Shown one piece after another: positions 36,273-44,459 of a stretch of DNA of 64,000 nt. Positions within the stretch are counted from its first letter, which is position 1. Each line of letters opens with the position of its first letter. Location of the stretch: the NCBI RefSeq assembly GCF_004794515.1, contig NZ_SSDF01000074.1, positions 124,001 through 188,000 of the forward strand. Reading direction: 5' to 3'. Under the pieces are notes generated by a model. That model saw only the letters and a list, made by a program, of their open reading frames with translations, was not told the DNA's origin and searched no databases. The translations under genes were made by a program, and so were the position numbers. Source of the stretch: Microbacterium sp. A20 (GTDB lineage: Bacteria; Actinomycetota; Actinomycetes; Actinomycetales; Microbacteriaceae).

Positions 36273-37495
36273 TGGGTGTCTCCCTTCATGATGCGGCCGG
36301 CCTTCACGACGAAGGCGGCCATGTCCGGATCCGCGAAGACGCGGGCGTCGTCGAGCGGGTTCCGCTGCCAGGCGACCATGTCGGCCGCCATCCCCACGCG
36401 GAGCATCCCGACGGTGTCGCCGATGCCGAGGATGCCGGCGTTAACGCTGGTGGCGGAGACGAGCGCCTGCATGGGCGACTCCAGCTCGGCACGCAGTCGC
36501 AGCTCCTCGCCTCGGCGGTACTGCTCGGGGCCGAGGAGGTCGGAGCCGAGCCCGATCCGCACGCCCGCTGCGCGGGAGATCTCGAGCGCGTTCGCCATGC
36601 GGCGACGGGCGCCGGCCAACCGATCGCGGGTCGACGGGTCCACGTCGAGGCTCCCCGGGTCCATGATCTGCTCGACCACGGCGAACGTCGGGACGAGCGC
36701 CACATCGTGCTCCCGCATCAGCTGCGCGGTCGGCTCGTCGATGTCGGTGCCGTGCTCCACGCAGCGCACACCCGCCAGGACGGCGTTGCGGATGCCGGCG
36801 TTGTTGTGCGCGTGCACGGTCACGTAGGTGCCGCGCGCGGCGGCCTCCTCCACCGCGACCGCGATCTCGGCCGACGTGAACTGCGTGTCGTCGAGGCGGT
36901 CGTGGCCCCCGACGACACCTCCCGTGACGCACAGTTTCAGGAAGGTTGCACCGCGGCGGAACGACTCCCGGACGTTGCGTCGCAGTTCATCGGCGTTGCC
37001 CGACATGAGGGAGAGGGCGGCGAGGCCGGGGATGTGGTGCGTCTCCCACAGCTCGGTGGGCTCCCACGCGGCGCCGTAGTAGCCGTGTCCGCCGGTCTGG
37101 CACTGCACGGGGCCGCACGACAGCACCCGCGGGCCACGCACCTTGCCGTTCGCGATGACCTCGACCACTCCCCGGTCGACGCCACCGGTGTCGCGCACCG
37201 TGGTGAAGCCCGCGTCGAGGGTGCGGCTCGCCGTGAGGAAGATGTCGGCGGCGATCTCGGCGGCGGAGAGCTGGAACCCGAACTGCGCGCGGATCGGGCT
37301 CGAGAGTCCGAAGTGCACGTGTGCGTCGATCAGGCCGGGCGTCAGCAGCATGCCGTCGAGGTCGACGGTGGCGGCTCCCGCCGGGGCGGTTCCGATCCGG
37401 GTGATCACGCCGTCCGCAACGCACACGTCCGCGGGCGAAGGCTCGGCACCGGACCCATCGGCGATGATCCCGCCGGCGAACCAGATCTCGGTCAT
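36269..37495 (-). CDS. Amidohydrolase-family protein
   Basis: A 408-aa metal-dependent hydrolase. LTPGLIDAHVHFGL supplies the two metal-binding His residues, FLKLCVTGGVVGGH the bridging Lys region, YVTVHAHNNAGIRNAV and VRCVEHGTDID the third and fourth His, and GLGSDLLGPEQ the Asp. This matches the imidazolonepropionase-like/Xaa-Pro dipeptidase branch. ATG 37495 follows GGAAGAGG. It heads the amidohydrolase-esterase-oxidase operon, divergent from the tetR gene across a 94-base gap with two identical candidate operators, so it is probably TetR-controlled. The substrate could be a peptide-like or N-acyl compound (inference). Confidence 0.88.
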   Translation of the reverse strand: MTEIWFAGGIIADGSGAEPSPADVCVADGVITRIGTAPAGAATVDLDGMLLTPGLIDAHVHFGLSSPIRAQFGFQLSAAEIAADIFLTASRTLDAGFTTVRDTGGVDRGVVEVIANGKVRGPRVLSCGPVQCQTGGHGYYGAAWEPTELWETHHIPGLAALSLMSGNADELRRNVRESFRRGATFLKLCVTGGVVGGHDRLDDTQFTSAEIAVAVEEAAARGTYVTVHAHNNAGIRNAVLAGVRCVEHGTDIDEPTAQLMREHDVALVPTFAVVEQIMDPGSLDVDPSTRDRLAGARRRMANALEISRAAGVRIGLGSDLLGPEQYRRGEELRLRAELESPMQALVSATSVNAGILGIGDTVGMLRVGMAADMVAWQRNPLDDARVFADPDMAAFVVKAGRIMKGDTQ

Positions 37496-37522
37496 GACGC
37501 CTCTTCCGAGAACGACTGTGTC

Positions 37523-37571
37523 CTCAACAGTGGTGAATTGGTTGTGCGCTAACGTACTCAACAGTGGTGAA
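37523..37571. promoter_or_regulatory. Two identical candidate TetR operators
   Basis: CTCAACAGTGGTGAA occurs exactly twice, at 37523-37537 and 37557-37571 (34 bp apart, about three helical turns). Each copy contains an imperfect dyad, TCAnCAnTGnTGA. Both lie in the divergent region between the amidohydrolase and tetR genes. Confidence 0.7.
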
Positions 37572-37589
37572 GATGTCAACGGAGGCAAC

Positions 37590-38156
37590 ATGCGAGCACC
37601 GGTGGGCGAAGGAAAAGCGCGGCTCCTGCAGGCGCTGTTCGACGAGTTCGGCGAGAACGGGCCCAGCCCGAACCTGTCGATGCGCCAGGTGGCCGAGCGG
37701 CTCGGCGTGCACCACACGCTGCTGACCTACCACTTCGGTTCGCGGCCGGGGCTGCTCAGCGCGGTGCTCTCCGAGGCGCGCCGCCGCGACAACCTCATGA
37801 TCGCAGCGACGAGCGAGGGTCTCGGATTCATCGAGCTGTTCCGGGCGATCTGGGACTTCTATTCGAGCCCGGCGCAGGAGGAGAGGACCCGGGCCTTCTT
37901 CCACCTGATCGGGCTGGCTGTGTACGAACGCGGCGCCTACGACGAGTTCGTCGCCGACCTCGACGATCTGACGCGTCTCCTCGAAGCAGCTGCCCGTCGC
38001 GACGGCTTCACAGCACCGGATGCCGCGCAGTCGAGCCTCGTCGCGGTCGCGGGTATTCGCGGACTGCTGCTGCAGCGACTGCTCAGCCCGTCCGCGGAGG
38101 TGGATGCCGCCGCAGACCGTTTCATCGCATCGTTCACGAAGGAGTCGACCGCATGA
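37590..38156 (+). CDS. TetR-family regulator
   Basis: A 188-aa repressor. The HTH is about residues 31-52 (MRQVAERLGVHHTLLTYHFGSRPGLL), a typical TetR recognition helix with the YHFGSR turn, followed by a helical ligand domain. ATG 37590 lies after a GGAGG ribosome site; the open frame extends upstream only as shadow. Its stop overlaps the start of the flavoprotein gene (ATGA). Two copies of a 15-bp near-palindrome in front of it make it the likely local regulator of both flanking transcripts. Confidence 0.9.
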   Translation: MRAPVGEGKARLLQALFDEFGENGPSPNLSMRQVAERLGVHHTLLTYHFGSRPGLLSAVLSEARRRDNLMIAATSEGLGFIELFRAIWDFYSSPAQEERTRAFFHLIGLAVYERGAYDEFVADLDDLTRLLEAAARRDGFTAPDAAQSSLVAVAGIRGLLLQRLLSPSAEVDAAADRFIASFTKESTA

Positions 38157-39367
38157 CCCAGGGCTACTCTCACATCGTCATCGGCGCCGGAGCCATCGGA
38201 TCCGCCGCCGCCTACTGGTTGACACAGGCCGGGGCAGAACGCGTCCTCGTGCTCGAGCAGTTCGAGCTCGGCCATTCCTTCGGCTCGTCCGGTGACCACT
38301 CCCGGATCATCCGTCGGGCGTACCACCGCGAGGAGTACACGCGACTCACCGACGCGATGTTCGCCGCCTGGGCTCACGTCGAAGAGCGTTCCGGCCTGCA
38401 GGTCTACACGAAGACCGGCGGGATCGACCTCGCGGCCGCCGGGAGCGCCGGTGCGGAGGAGATCGACGCGTATCGTCGGGCGATGGATGCCGCGGGCATT
38501 CGCTACGACGAGCTGACGATCGACGACATCCGCGCGCAGTACCCACAGTGGAACGTGACGGATGACACGATCGGCATCCATCAGGCGGACGGCGGCATCC
38601 TCGACATCCGCCGGTCGGTGTCCGCCCACGTGTCGCTCGCCCGGGCCGCCGGGGTCGAGTTCCGCTCGGGGGTGGTCGTGACCGGTGTGCGGATCGACCC
38701 GGAAGGGGTCACGGTCACGACGTCGGACGGTTCGTTCGACGGCGGCCACCTCGTCGTCGCCGCCGGCTCGTGGCTGGGCGACCTCATGCCCGACCTCGGC
38801 CTCTCCTTCGATCTCACCCTGAGTCAGGAGCAGGTCGGCTACTTCTCCTCCTCGAACCTCGCGGAGTTCACTCCGGACAGGTTCCCCATCTGGATCCATC
38901 ACGCCGACGAGGTGCACTACGGGTTCCCCGTCTACGGCGAGGCGGCGGTCAAGATCGCCCGGGACATGCGCGGTCGCTTCATCTCGTCTGCCGAGCGGAC
39001 GTTCGTCCCCGACGACACGGAGCCGCTGCTGCTCCACGACTTCCTCCGGGAGCACCTTCCGGCCGCCGCCGGCCCGCTGCTGATGAGCAAGACCTGCGTG
39101 TACGACATGCCCGCAGACCGGGAGTTCGTGCTCGACGCCGTCCCCGACCACCCCCATGTCGCGGTGTTCAACGGCGCCGGCCACGCGGGCAAGTTCGCGA
39201 GCCTGATGGGACGCATCCTCGCCGACCTGCTGACCGTCGGCCGCACGGAACACGACATCTCCGCGTTCAGTCTGCGACGTCCGGCGATCGTCGACCCCGA
39301 CTTCGTACCCGTATTCCGGCTGGGGACGGGCGACGGGGCGGTGGGCGTGAGACCGGGCGGGGCCTGA
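38153..39367 (+). CDS. SoxA-like FAD oxidoreductase (sarcosine/N-methylamino acid oxidase family)
   Basis: A 404-aa flavoprotein of the monomeric sarcosine oxidase/N-methyltryptophan oxidase group. The FAD motif HIVIGAGAIGSAAAYWLTQAG is at the N-terminus; GHSFGSSGDHSRIIRRAYH contains the segment that precedes the FAD linkage; and TCVYDMPADREFVLD near the C-terminus has the Cys that covalently binds FAD in this family. It probably oxidises a secondary amine to imine and H2O2. Coupled to tetR by ATGA. Together with the opposite operon it suggests breakdown of an N-alkyl or peptide-like compound. Confidence 0.9.
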   Translation: MTQGYSHIVIGAGAIGSAAAYWLTQAGAERVLVLEQFELGHSFGSSGDHSRIIRRAYHREEYTRLTDAMFAAWAHVEERSGLQVYTKTGGIDLAAAGSAGAEEIDAYRRAMDAAGIRYDELTIDDIRAQYPQWNVTDDTIGIHQADGGILDIRRSVSAHVSLARAAGVEFRSGVVVTGVRIDPEGVTVTTSDGSFDGGHLVVAAGSWLGDLMPDLGLSFDLTLSQEQVGYFSSSNLAEFTPDRFPIWIHHADEVHYGFPVYGEAAVKIARDMRGRFISSAERTFVPDDTEPLLLHDFLREHLPAAAGPLLMSKTCVYDMPADREFVLDAVPDHPHVAVFNGAGHAGKFASLMGRILADLLTVGRTEHDISAFSLRRPAIVDPDFVPVFRLGTGDGAVGVRPGGA

Positions 39368-39511
39368 TTCCGGGGAGGATGAAGGCAGACGCGACGCCGC
39401 CAGGCCTCAACGGCGCGGCGCCCCCAGCGCCGCCTGACCGGCTGACAGCACTCGGGACCCAGAAGAGAGAACGCCAACGGCCCGGCCTTCTCGCCGTCGC
39501 AGCATGGCGAC

Positions 39512-39542
39512 TTGACCTGGAGCGCACTCCAGGAACGAGACT
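39512..39542 (+). promoter_or_regulatory. MerR-type promoter with spacer dyad
   Basis: TTGACC (39512-39517) and GAGACT (39537-39542) are 19 bases apart, the long spacing typical of MerR-activated promoters. The spacer carries a perfect dyad, CCTGGAG-CGCA-CTCCAGG (39516-39533). Transcription would begin near 39549, the ATG of the aldo/keto reductase, giving a leaderless mRNA. No MerR gene is adjacent. Confidence 0.7.
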
Positions 39543-39548
39543 GATGTC

Positions 39549-40487
39549 ATGACGACACCAAGGATGGCACTAGGGACGATGTACTTCGGCACCACGGTGG
39601 ATGAACGAGCGGCGTTCTCGATCCTCGATCGGTACGCCGAACTGGGCGGATCGTTCGTCGACACCTCCGACAACTACAGCTTCTGGACCTCCGAGACCGG
39701 CTTCGGTGGCCAGAGCGAGGCGCTGCTCGGCCGATGGCTGGCGTCGAACCCCGGAGTCGGCGTTCGCCTCAGTACCAAAGTCGGAGCGCAGCCCACCCGA
39801 CTCGGCGGCTTTCCCGACCATGTCGAAGGGCTGCACGAGGACGCCGTGAGAGAAGCCTTGGCGAAAAGCCTGGACCGCCTGGGTGTGGACGGCGTGGATC
39901 TGTATTGGGCGCACGTCGAGGACCCGAGTGTGCCCCTGCAGACGCTGGTCGGCACGTTCGCCGGCCTGGTCAGCGAGGGCCTGACCTCGCGCTGGGGCGT
40001 TTCCAACCACCCGTCCTGGCTACTCGAACGGATCCGCGCCACCGCAGAACAAGCCGGTCTCCCGCAACCGAGCGCCTACCAGGAGCGCTACTCGTACATC
40101 CAGCCCGCGGGGGGCATGGATGTGGCTGGCCAGCCGATCCCGCTGGGGATGCTGTCGCCGGACGGCCTCGACTTCCTGCAACGCAACCCTTCGTTCGACG
40201 GGTGGGTCTACACGGCCACGCTCCAGGGCCGGTATGACCGCAGAGACCGCCCGTTCGAGATCGAGTACCAGCACCCCGGCACCGAGCGCCGGCTCGCAGC
40301 GCTCGCACGAGTCGCCGATGCACGTGGAATCCGACCGGGCCAGGTCGTGCTCGCATGGTTGACCTCCGGACGCCCGGCGTTGACGCCGATCGTCGGCGTC
40401 AGCAGCGTCGAACAGCTCGAGCAGGCCGTGAAAGGAGCATCCATCGAGCTCACCCACGACGAGCTATCGGCGCTCGACACCGCATAG
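39549..40487 (+). CDS. Aldo/keto reductase
   Basis: A 312-aa NADPH-dependent reductase with the TIM-barrel AKR fold. MALGTMYFGTTVDE is the N-terminal strand, GGSFVDTSDNY holds the catalytic Asp and Tyr, LSTKVGAQP the catalytic Lys, and DLYWAHVEDP the His. The C-terminus has TPIVGVSSVEQLEQAV for cofactor binding. There is no ribosome binding site before ATG 39549, in line with the leaderless promoter described at 39512-39542. The substrate is not evident; a reactive carbonyl is plausible. This is the last core-like gene before the island. Confidence 0.92.
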   Translation: MTTPRMALGTMYFGTTVDERAAFSILDRYAELGGSFVDTSDNYSFWTSETGFGGQSEALLGRWLASNPGVGVRLSTKVGAQPTRLGGFPDHVEGLHEDAVREALAKSLDRLGVDGVDLYWAHVEDPSVPLQTLVGTFAGLVSEGLTSRWGVSNHPSWLLERIRATAEQAGLPQPSAYQERYSYIQPAGGMDVAGQPIPLGMLSPDGLDFLQRNPSFDGWVYTATLQGRYDRRDRPFEIEYQHPGTERRLAALARVADARGIRPGQVVLAWLTSGRPALTPIVGVSSVEQLEQAVKGASIELTHDELSALDTA

Positions 40488-41194
40488 ACGACGCACACTC
40501 AGCTCCGATGCCGCTGCTCGGTACTCGTCCGTGTGCGCCGTCCCGACGGAGCCGTTCCCGCTAACGGTGGGGAGGAGCATCGCCGCCCATCAGCAGGTCC
40601 GCAGGAGCGCGGACAACGTGCGACATCGCAAGTGGAAGCGGTGTGTGGTCCAAGCGTGTTAACGTCAAAAGTCCCGGAAACCCTTGAGTTTCCGGGACTT
40701 TCTGGTGGGCTGTTGGCACAACCCTTCCTGTTGCGGATGGGAGATGGGCGCGGCGTCCCCTTTTCCTACAGCCCGCTCCCGCTTTTCCTACAGACCCGAC
40801 GTACAGCTCTCTCGCTCGCCCCTTCGACGAGACCACAGCCCGGGCACCCGAGCCGAAATTGATCCAACCGACATCCTCACCTTCAACCTCAACCTCGCTC
40901 AGGCCGGGCCCGCGACAACTGGAACCAGTCGGAGAGCCTCGGCAGGTTGATGCAGCGCGAACCGCGAGCCGTTCGACTACCTCACGCCTGCGACCGATCA
41001 ATCACTTCCTGGCCGGGGCCTCGCCCCGCGACCGTGTTTTCAATAGTGATCCGAGACTTCATTTATGGTGACGAAAGCGATGGGTGGGATAGCCTCGAAC
41101 CGCGATCACCCCGATACGGTATGTCCCGGAGGCGTTCACACGCACGCGACCGGAGTGGCCGCGATCAACCGCTCCAACAAGGGACGTAGATTCG
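40488..41194. other. Gene-free left margin of the island
   Basis: About 700 bases with no convincing coding frame. It contains a strong hairpin (40668-40701), the phrase TGGTGGGCTG right after it that resembles a tRNA 3' end with CCA on the minus strand, and a direct repeat CTTTTCCTACAG (about 40760-40800). Codon-like structure is absent. This looks like a decayed integration boundary. Confidence 0.5.
40668..40701. terminator. 14-bp perfect hairpin, terminator-like
   Basis: AAAGTCCCGGAAAC and GTTTCCGGGACTTT pair perfectly around the loop CCTTGA. Such hairpins commonly follow tRNA genes in this group; here the sequence after it is TCTGGTGGGCTG, close to the TCTGGTCGGGCTG at the 3' end of the tRNA-Pro gene at 62.74 kb. 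Confidence 0.7.
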
Positions 41195-42679
41195 ATGGGC
41201 GCTGCGCGAGCATTCCGACTCACACGACTCGAGGTCGGTGATTTCGACGAGGTCGACGAGTTTCTAGACGTCTCGTTCGGCGCGCGCGAATCTGACGCCT
41301 CGTGGACCACCCTGATCACAGGCCGCAACGGTTCAGGTAAGTCCCGATTGCTGGCAGCCGCAGCCACCGCGTTCGACGCGATGAATGGACGAGAGTTCAG
41401 GAAAGCACAGTCGATTGCCATCGAGTACCATCTCGGCGACCAAGAATGCGCATTTCGGGTGGATGGGAAACGTAGATCCGCCTACCTGGACGGGCGACCG
41501 GTCGAATTGGAGCGGCTGCCCCGTCCGCGCTCCGTCGTAGCCGCAACCGCCAGCGCTTTCGACAAGTTCCACCTGCCGCACGAGAGCAAGTCGTTGGACC
41601 CGAAACCGACCGACTCTCTGTACCGATACTTGGGCCTGAAAGACGCTCGGGGACGCGTCTCCTCTCGCGCGGGCGTGTTCCGAGCGCTAGAGCAGCTGTT
41701 CGACGCGAGCGCCGAGGATCATCAGCGACGGCAACGGGTAGCTGATGTGTTCACTTACCTGGGGTACAGCCCAAACGTCGAGGTTACCTACGCCTGGACC
41801 GTGAGCGGGCGGCAGACGCTCGAAGCGGCCTCCGAAGACCCCACAGTTGCTATCCAGGATTACCTGCTGGATGCAGCCAAGAGGGACGACAATGCGACTC
41901 GCACATTTCTACCGAACTACCTGTACGAAGATCCGATGGCTGTGGGGAGCCTCTCCGACTCATTCCAGGCGATTCGAGAATTCAGCGATGGCAATCGGGT
42001 GCGGCTGAGTGCCGACTTCGAACATCCGAACTCCCGGCCAGAGCATCTACTGCGGATGGCGAGGCTGCTCTCTCGCGTGGGATTCGTACAGATGGAGGAT
42101 GTCCACCTCCGACGAATGGGTTCGAAGCGTGGCGTTCGGATCACGGACGCCAGTTCCGGCGAGCTCTCCCTTGCCATCACCATGCTCGGGATCGCGTCCT
42201 CCATCCAGGACCAAAGTTTAATACTGATCGATGAGCCTGAAATCAGCTTGCATCCTCAATGGCAGTCCGAATACCTCGAACGGCTGACTCAAGGCTTCGC
42301 AGCCTATCGAGGCTGCCATTTCGTGATAGCGACCCACTCCCCCACAATCGTGGCCGGCGCCAGCTCCGAGGCAATCAGCATCGTCGACCTCGAGGAACAG
42401 TCCCCGCTGACGGACGAACCGACGGGGGGCCGGTCGGTTGACGAAGTGCTATTCGAGACTTTCGGTGTGATCTCGAGCAACAATCTGCATCTCCGCGACC
42501 TTCTGGTCACCGCTCTGCGAGGCGCCGAGGATGGCGACCTGGCGACCTCAAGTTTTGACAGGGATATGCAGACGCTGGAGGTCGCTCGCCGGGAGTTACC
42601 GGTCAACGACCCGACGGGGCGCATCATTGACAGTCTTGTTCGCCTCCGAACCCAACTTGCGGAACGGACTCCTTCATGA
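41195..42679 (+). CDS. ptuA: AAA/ABC-type ATPase, Septu PtuA-like
   Basis: A 494-aa SMC/ABC-like ATPase. Walker A is LITGRNGSGKSRLLAAA near residue 42, the ABC signature-like element is SSGELSLAITMLG, Walker B is SLILIDEPEISLHPQWQ, and the H-loop is FVIATHSPTIVAGA. In Septu defence, PtuA forms a complex with the HNH nuclease PtuB and blocks phage; the immediately following gene is that nuclease, overlapping by ATGA. First gene of the island, with AAGGGA upstream of ATG 41195. Assigning Septu rests on architecture and pairing, not on a database match. Confidence 0.82.
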   Translation: MGAARAFRLTRLEVGDFDEVDEFLDVSFGARESDASWTTLITGRNGSGKSRLLAAAATAFDAMNGREFRKAQSIAIEYHLGDQECAFRVDGKRRSAYLDGRPVELERLPRPRSVVAATASAFDKFHLPHESKSLDPKPTDSLYRYLGLKDARGRVSSRAGVFRALEQLFDASAEDHQRRQRVADVFTYLGYSPNVEVTYAWTVSGRQTLEAASEDPTVAIQDYLLDAAKRDDNATRTFLPNYLYEDPMAVGSLSDSFQAIREFSDGNRVRLSADFEHPNSRPEHLLRMARLLSRVGFVQMEDVHLRRMGSKRGVRITDASSGELSLAITMLGIASSIQDQSLILIDEPEISLHPQWQSEYLERLTQGFAAYRGCHFVIATHSPTIVAGASSEAISIVDLEEQSPLTDEPTGGRSVDEVLFETFGVISSNNLHLRDLLVTALRGAEDGDLATSSFDRDMQTLEVARRELPVNDPTGRIIDSLVRLRTQLAERTPS

Positions 42680-43326
42680 TCGTGAAAAAAGTCATCTACA
42701 GCCCGGCGTCTGCCGAGATCGTGAATCAGTACAACAACCGCCCATCGAAGGACCACAACTTCTGGAGCGAGGAAGTCGTCAAAGCTCTCCGCAAGGAGAT
42801 GAGGGATCACTACATCCACGAGCAGAAACACCTCTGCTGTTACTGCGGGATTCCGGAACCCTCAATCCACGGTCTGGACTGGGATGTCGAGCACATCGCA
42901 CCGAAAGCCAAACATCCCGAGTTCATGTTCACAGAAGCAAATCTCGCGGTGGTCTGCAAGGAGTGCAACGGGCACAAGGGGTCGAAGAATGTGTTTGCTG
43001 GCGCCCGGCCAGCTGACTATCCAACGACTGCAGACGCCTACCTCGTCGTGCATCCCCATTTCGACGAATGGTCCGATCACCTCCTGCGGGACCACCTCAC
43101 CTATGCCGCCTTTACCGCCAAAGGGAGGTGGACCATCGAGAAGTGCAGGCTGAACAGGTTTGATGAGCGTGTGATAGGCATTCGCTATCCCATCTCGGAC
43201 ACTCGCTTCGAGAAAACCGTGCGGCAACTTCTCGACCGCCAGCTCACACTGCAGGAAGTTGCGGACATCATCGAACCGTTAGTTCGGGCTGCGTCACTAA
43301 TAGCGACCCGCAGACCTACCGATTGA
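42676..43326 (+). CDS. ptuB: HNH endonuclease, Septu PtuB-like
   Basis: A 216-aa nuclease. HLCCYCGIPEPS carries the first zinc-type cysteine pair, DWDVEHIAPKAKHPE the catalytic His (EHI), and NLAVVCKECNGHKGS the second pair and final His, which is a complete HNH core (about residues 53-105). The N-terminus is a helical segment with a polar NQYNNRPSKDH. Coupled to the ATPase gene by ATGA, it forms a PtuA/PtuB unit. Its C-terminal helical region (TLQEVADIIEPLVRAA) may contact the ATPase. Confidence 0.82.
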   Translation: MIVKKVIYSPASAEIVNQYNNRPSKDHNFWSEEVVKALRKEMRDHYIHEQKHLCCYCGIPEPSIHGLDWDVEHIAPKAKHPEFMFTEANLAVVCKECNGHKGSKNVFAGARPADYPTTADAYLVVHPHFDEWSDHLLRDHLTYAAFTAKGRWTIEKCRLNRFDERVIGIRYPISDTRFEKTVRQLLDRQLTLQEVADIIEPLVRAASLIATRRPTD

Positions 43327-44165
43327 GCGGCCAAGTAGTCCACAAGCGGCGCAACTGGGTTTAGTCAGTTTCGCATCTGACGAGAGGATCTGTCTCGTGC
43401 GCGACCATGGCCGACGATTGAATCGGCTTCCCGTAGCCGCATTCTTGAAGCAAGGATGGAACGCCATGAACGGGCAGCAGTCGCCGACAGCGTCCAAGCA
43501 GGTACCTCAGAGCCTCGGGCAAGAACGGCCGCTGCACCCGACGATGATGAGTGCCGCCATGCAGGATAATGGGCTTCACAGACGCGGAAACGGGAAGGGC
43601 ACCTACCCGAACCAGGTGCCCATCCCGTTTGCTGCATTCAGTACTTCTAACACAGCTCTAGATGAGCCGTTGGCCCTCGGCCTCGTGCGCCGCCTGCCGC
43701 GACGCGCGACCTGCTCTCTCGTCTCCTGGTAGTTTCATTCGAGCCAATACCAGTAGGCACCGCAAGGGAAGGTTCGCGTGAATCCGCGTACCTGGATCGG
43801 GCAACGAACGCCAGTCTCTGGGCATGGCTCGGGGCGGGGTACGGAATCTTGAGAACGATGACGACTGGCACGTCCGCAAGCGGTGTCAGATCAAATGCTC
43901 CGAAGACGTCCTCGCGCCCTGGCGATGATCCTAGATCCGTTTCCGAACTTATGTAGATGTTGTTCAGGCCTTGTGCGCCGAGGCCAGATTGTATCCGTGG
44001 GCAACCGCACGCAACCAGCCCTCCGGAAGCCGCGCGAGATCATTCGGCGTGGCCTTCGAAACCCCCTCCGTCTTCGCGAAGCTCAAAGAGTCCGAATGAC
44101 GACGATGCCGCCAGTGATGTCTGGTCGGCTGGGGCCGCGACCAATCTCCCGTCGCACGTCACCAC
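43327..44165. other. Gene-poor segment with hairpin and coding remnants
   Basis: Some 840 bases without an intact gene. It has a long hairpin (43588-43630). On the minus strand between 43964 and about 44086 a short stretch reads like the C-terminus of a real protein (SFAKTEGVSKATPND, then LARLPEGWLRAVAHGYNLAS), with stop at 43964-43966. Another minus frame at 43361-43579 is weakly protein-like. These look like leftovers from earlier insertions or deletions. Confidence 0.45.
43588..43630. terminator. 17-bp hairpin resembling the tRNA-Pro terminator
   Basis: AAACGGGAAGGGCACCT and AGGTGCCCATCCCGTTT pair with a single mismatch around a nine-base loop. The core GGGAAGGGCACCT...AGGTGCCC is the same as in the hairpin at 62655-62697 beside the tRNA-Pro gene, and both are followed by similar TGCA(A/T)TCAGTA sequence. 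Confidence 0.65.
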
Positions 44166-44459
44166 TCAACTACTCACAGGTGCAACATGCTGAAGACGCA
44201 CCGCCCGAGAGCGACCGAGGAATCCCGACTGATCCGATTCGACCGGAGTCATCATCGTGAGGTCGAGGATTGGCGCTAGGGGGAGCTGGTCTAGATCCTC
44301 GAGGACGGCGGCCAGCGAATCGGAAGACGGGTAGATGAGGACTATGTCAATGTCGTGTGCTGGATGAGGCCCGTGCACGGTCGAACCGAAAACGTATATC
44401 TGAACAGAGGGGTGTCGGGACGCTACCCTAAGCAGCCCCGCGAGGTCTCCCTCGCTCAT
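44166..44459 (-). CDS. MNT-type nucleotidyltransferase-fold protein
   Basis: A 97-aa minimal nucleotidyltransferase. IYVFGSTVHGPHPAHDIDIVLIY carries the GS motif followed by DxD (split here in description only), the catalytic signature of the DNA polymerase beta superfamily. Small proteins like this usually work with a partner, for example as MNT antitoxins that modify HEPN toxins. The neighbour here is not an obvious HEPN protein. ATG 44459 overlaps the stop of the upstream gene (ATGA), and it is the last gene of a three-gene coupled operon. Confidence 0.75.
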   Translation of the reverse strand: MSEGDLAGLLRVASRHPSVQIYVFGSTVHGPHPAHDIDIVLIYPSSDSLAAVLEDLDQLPLAPILDLTMMTPVESDQSGFLGRSRAVRLQHVAPVSS

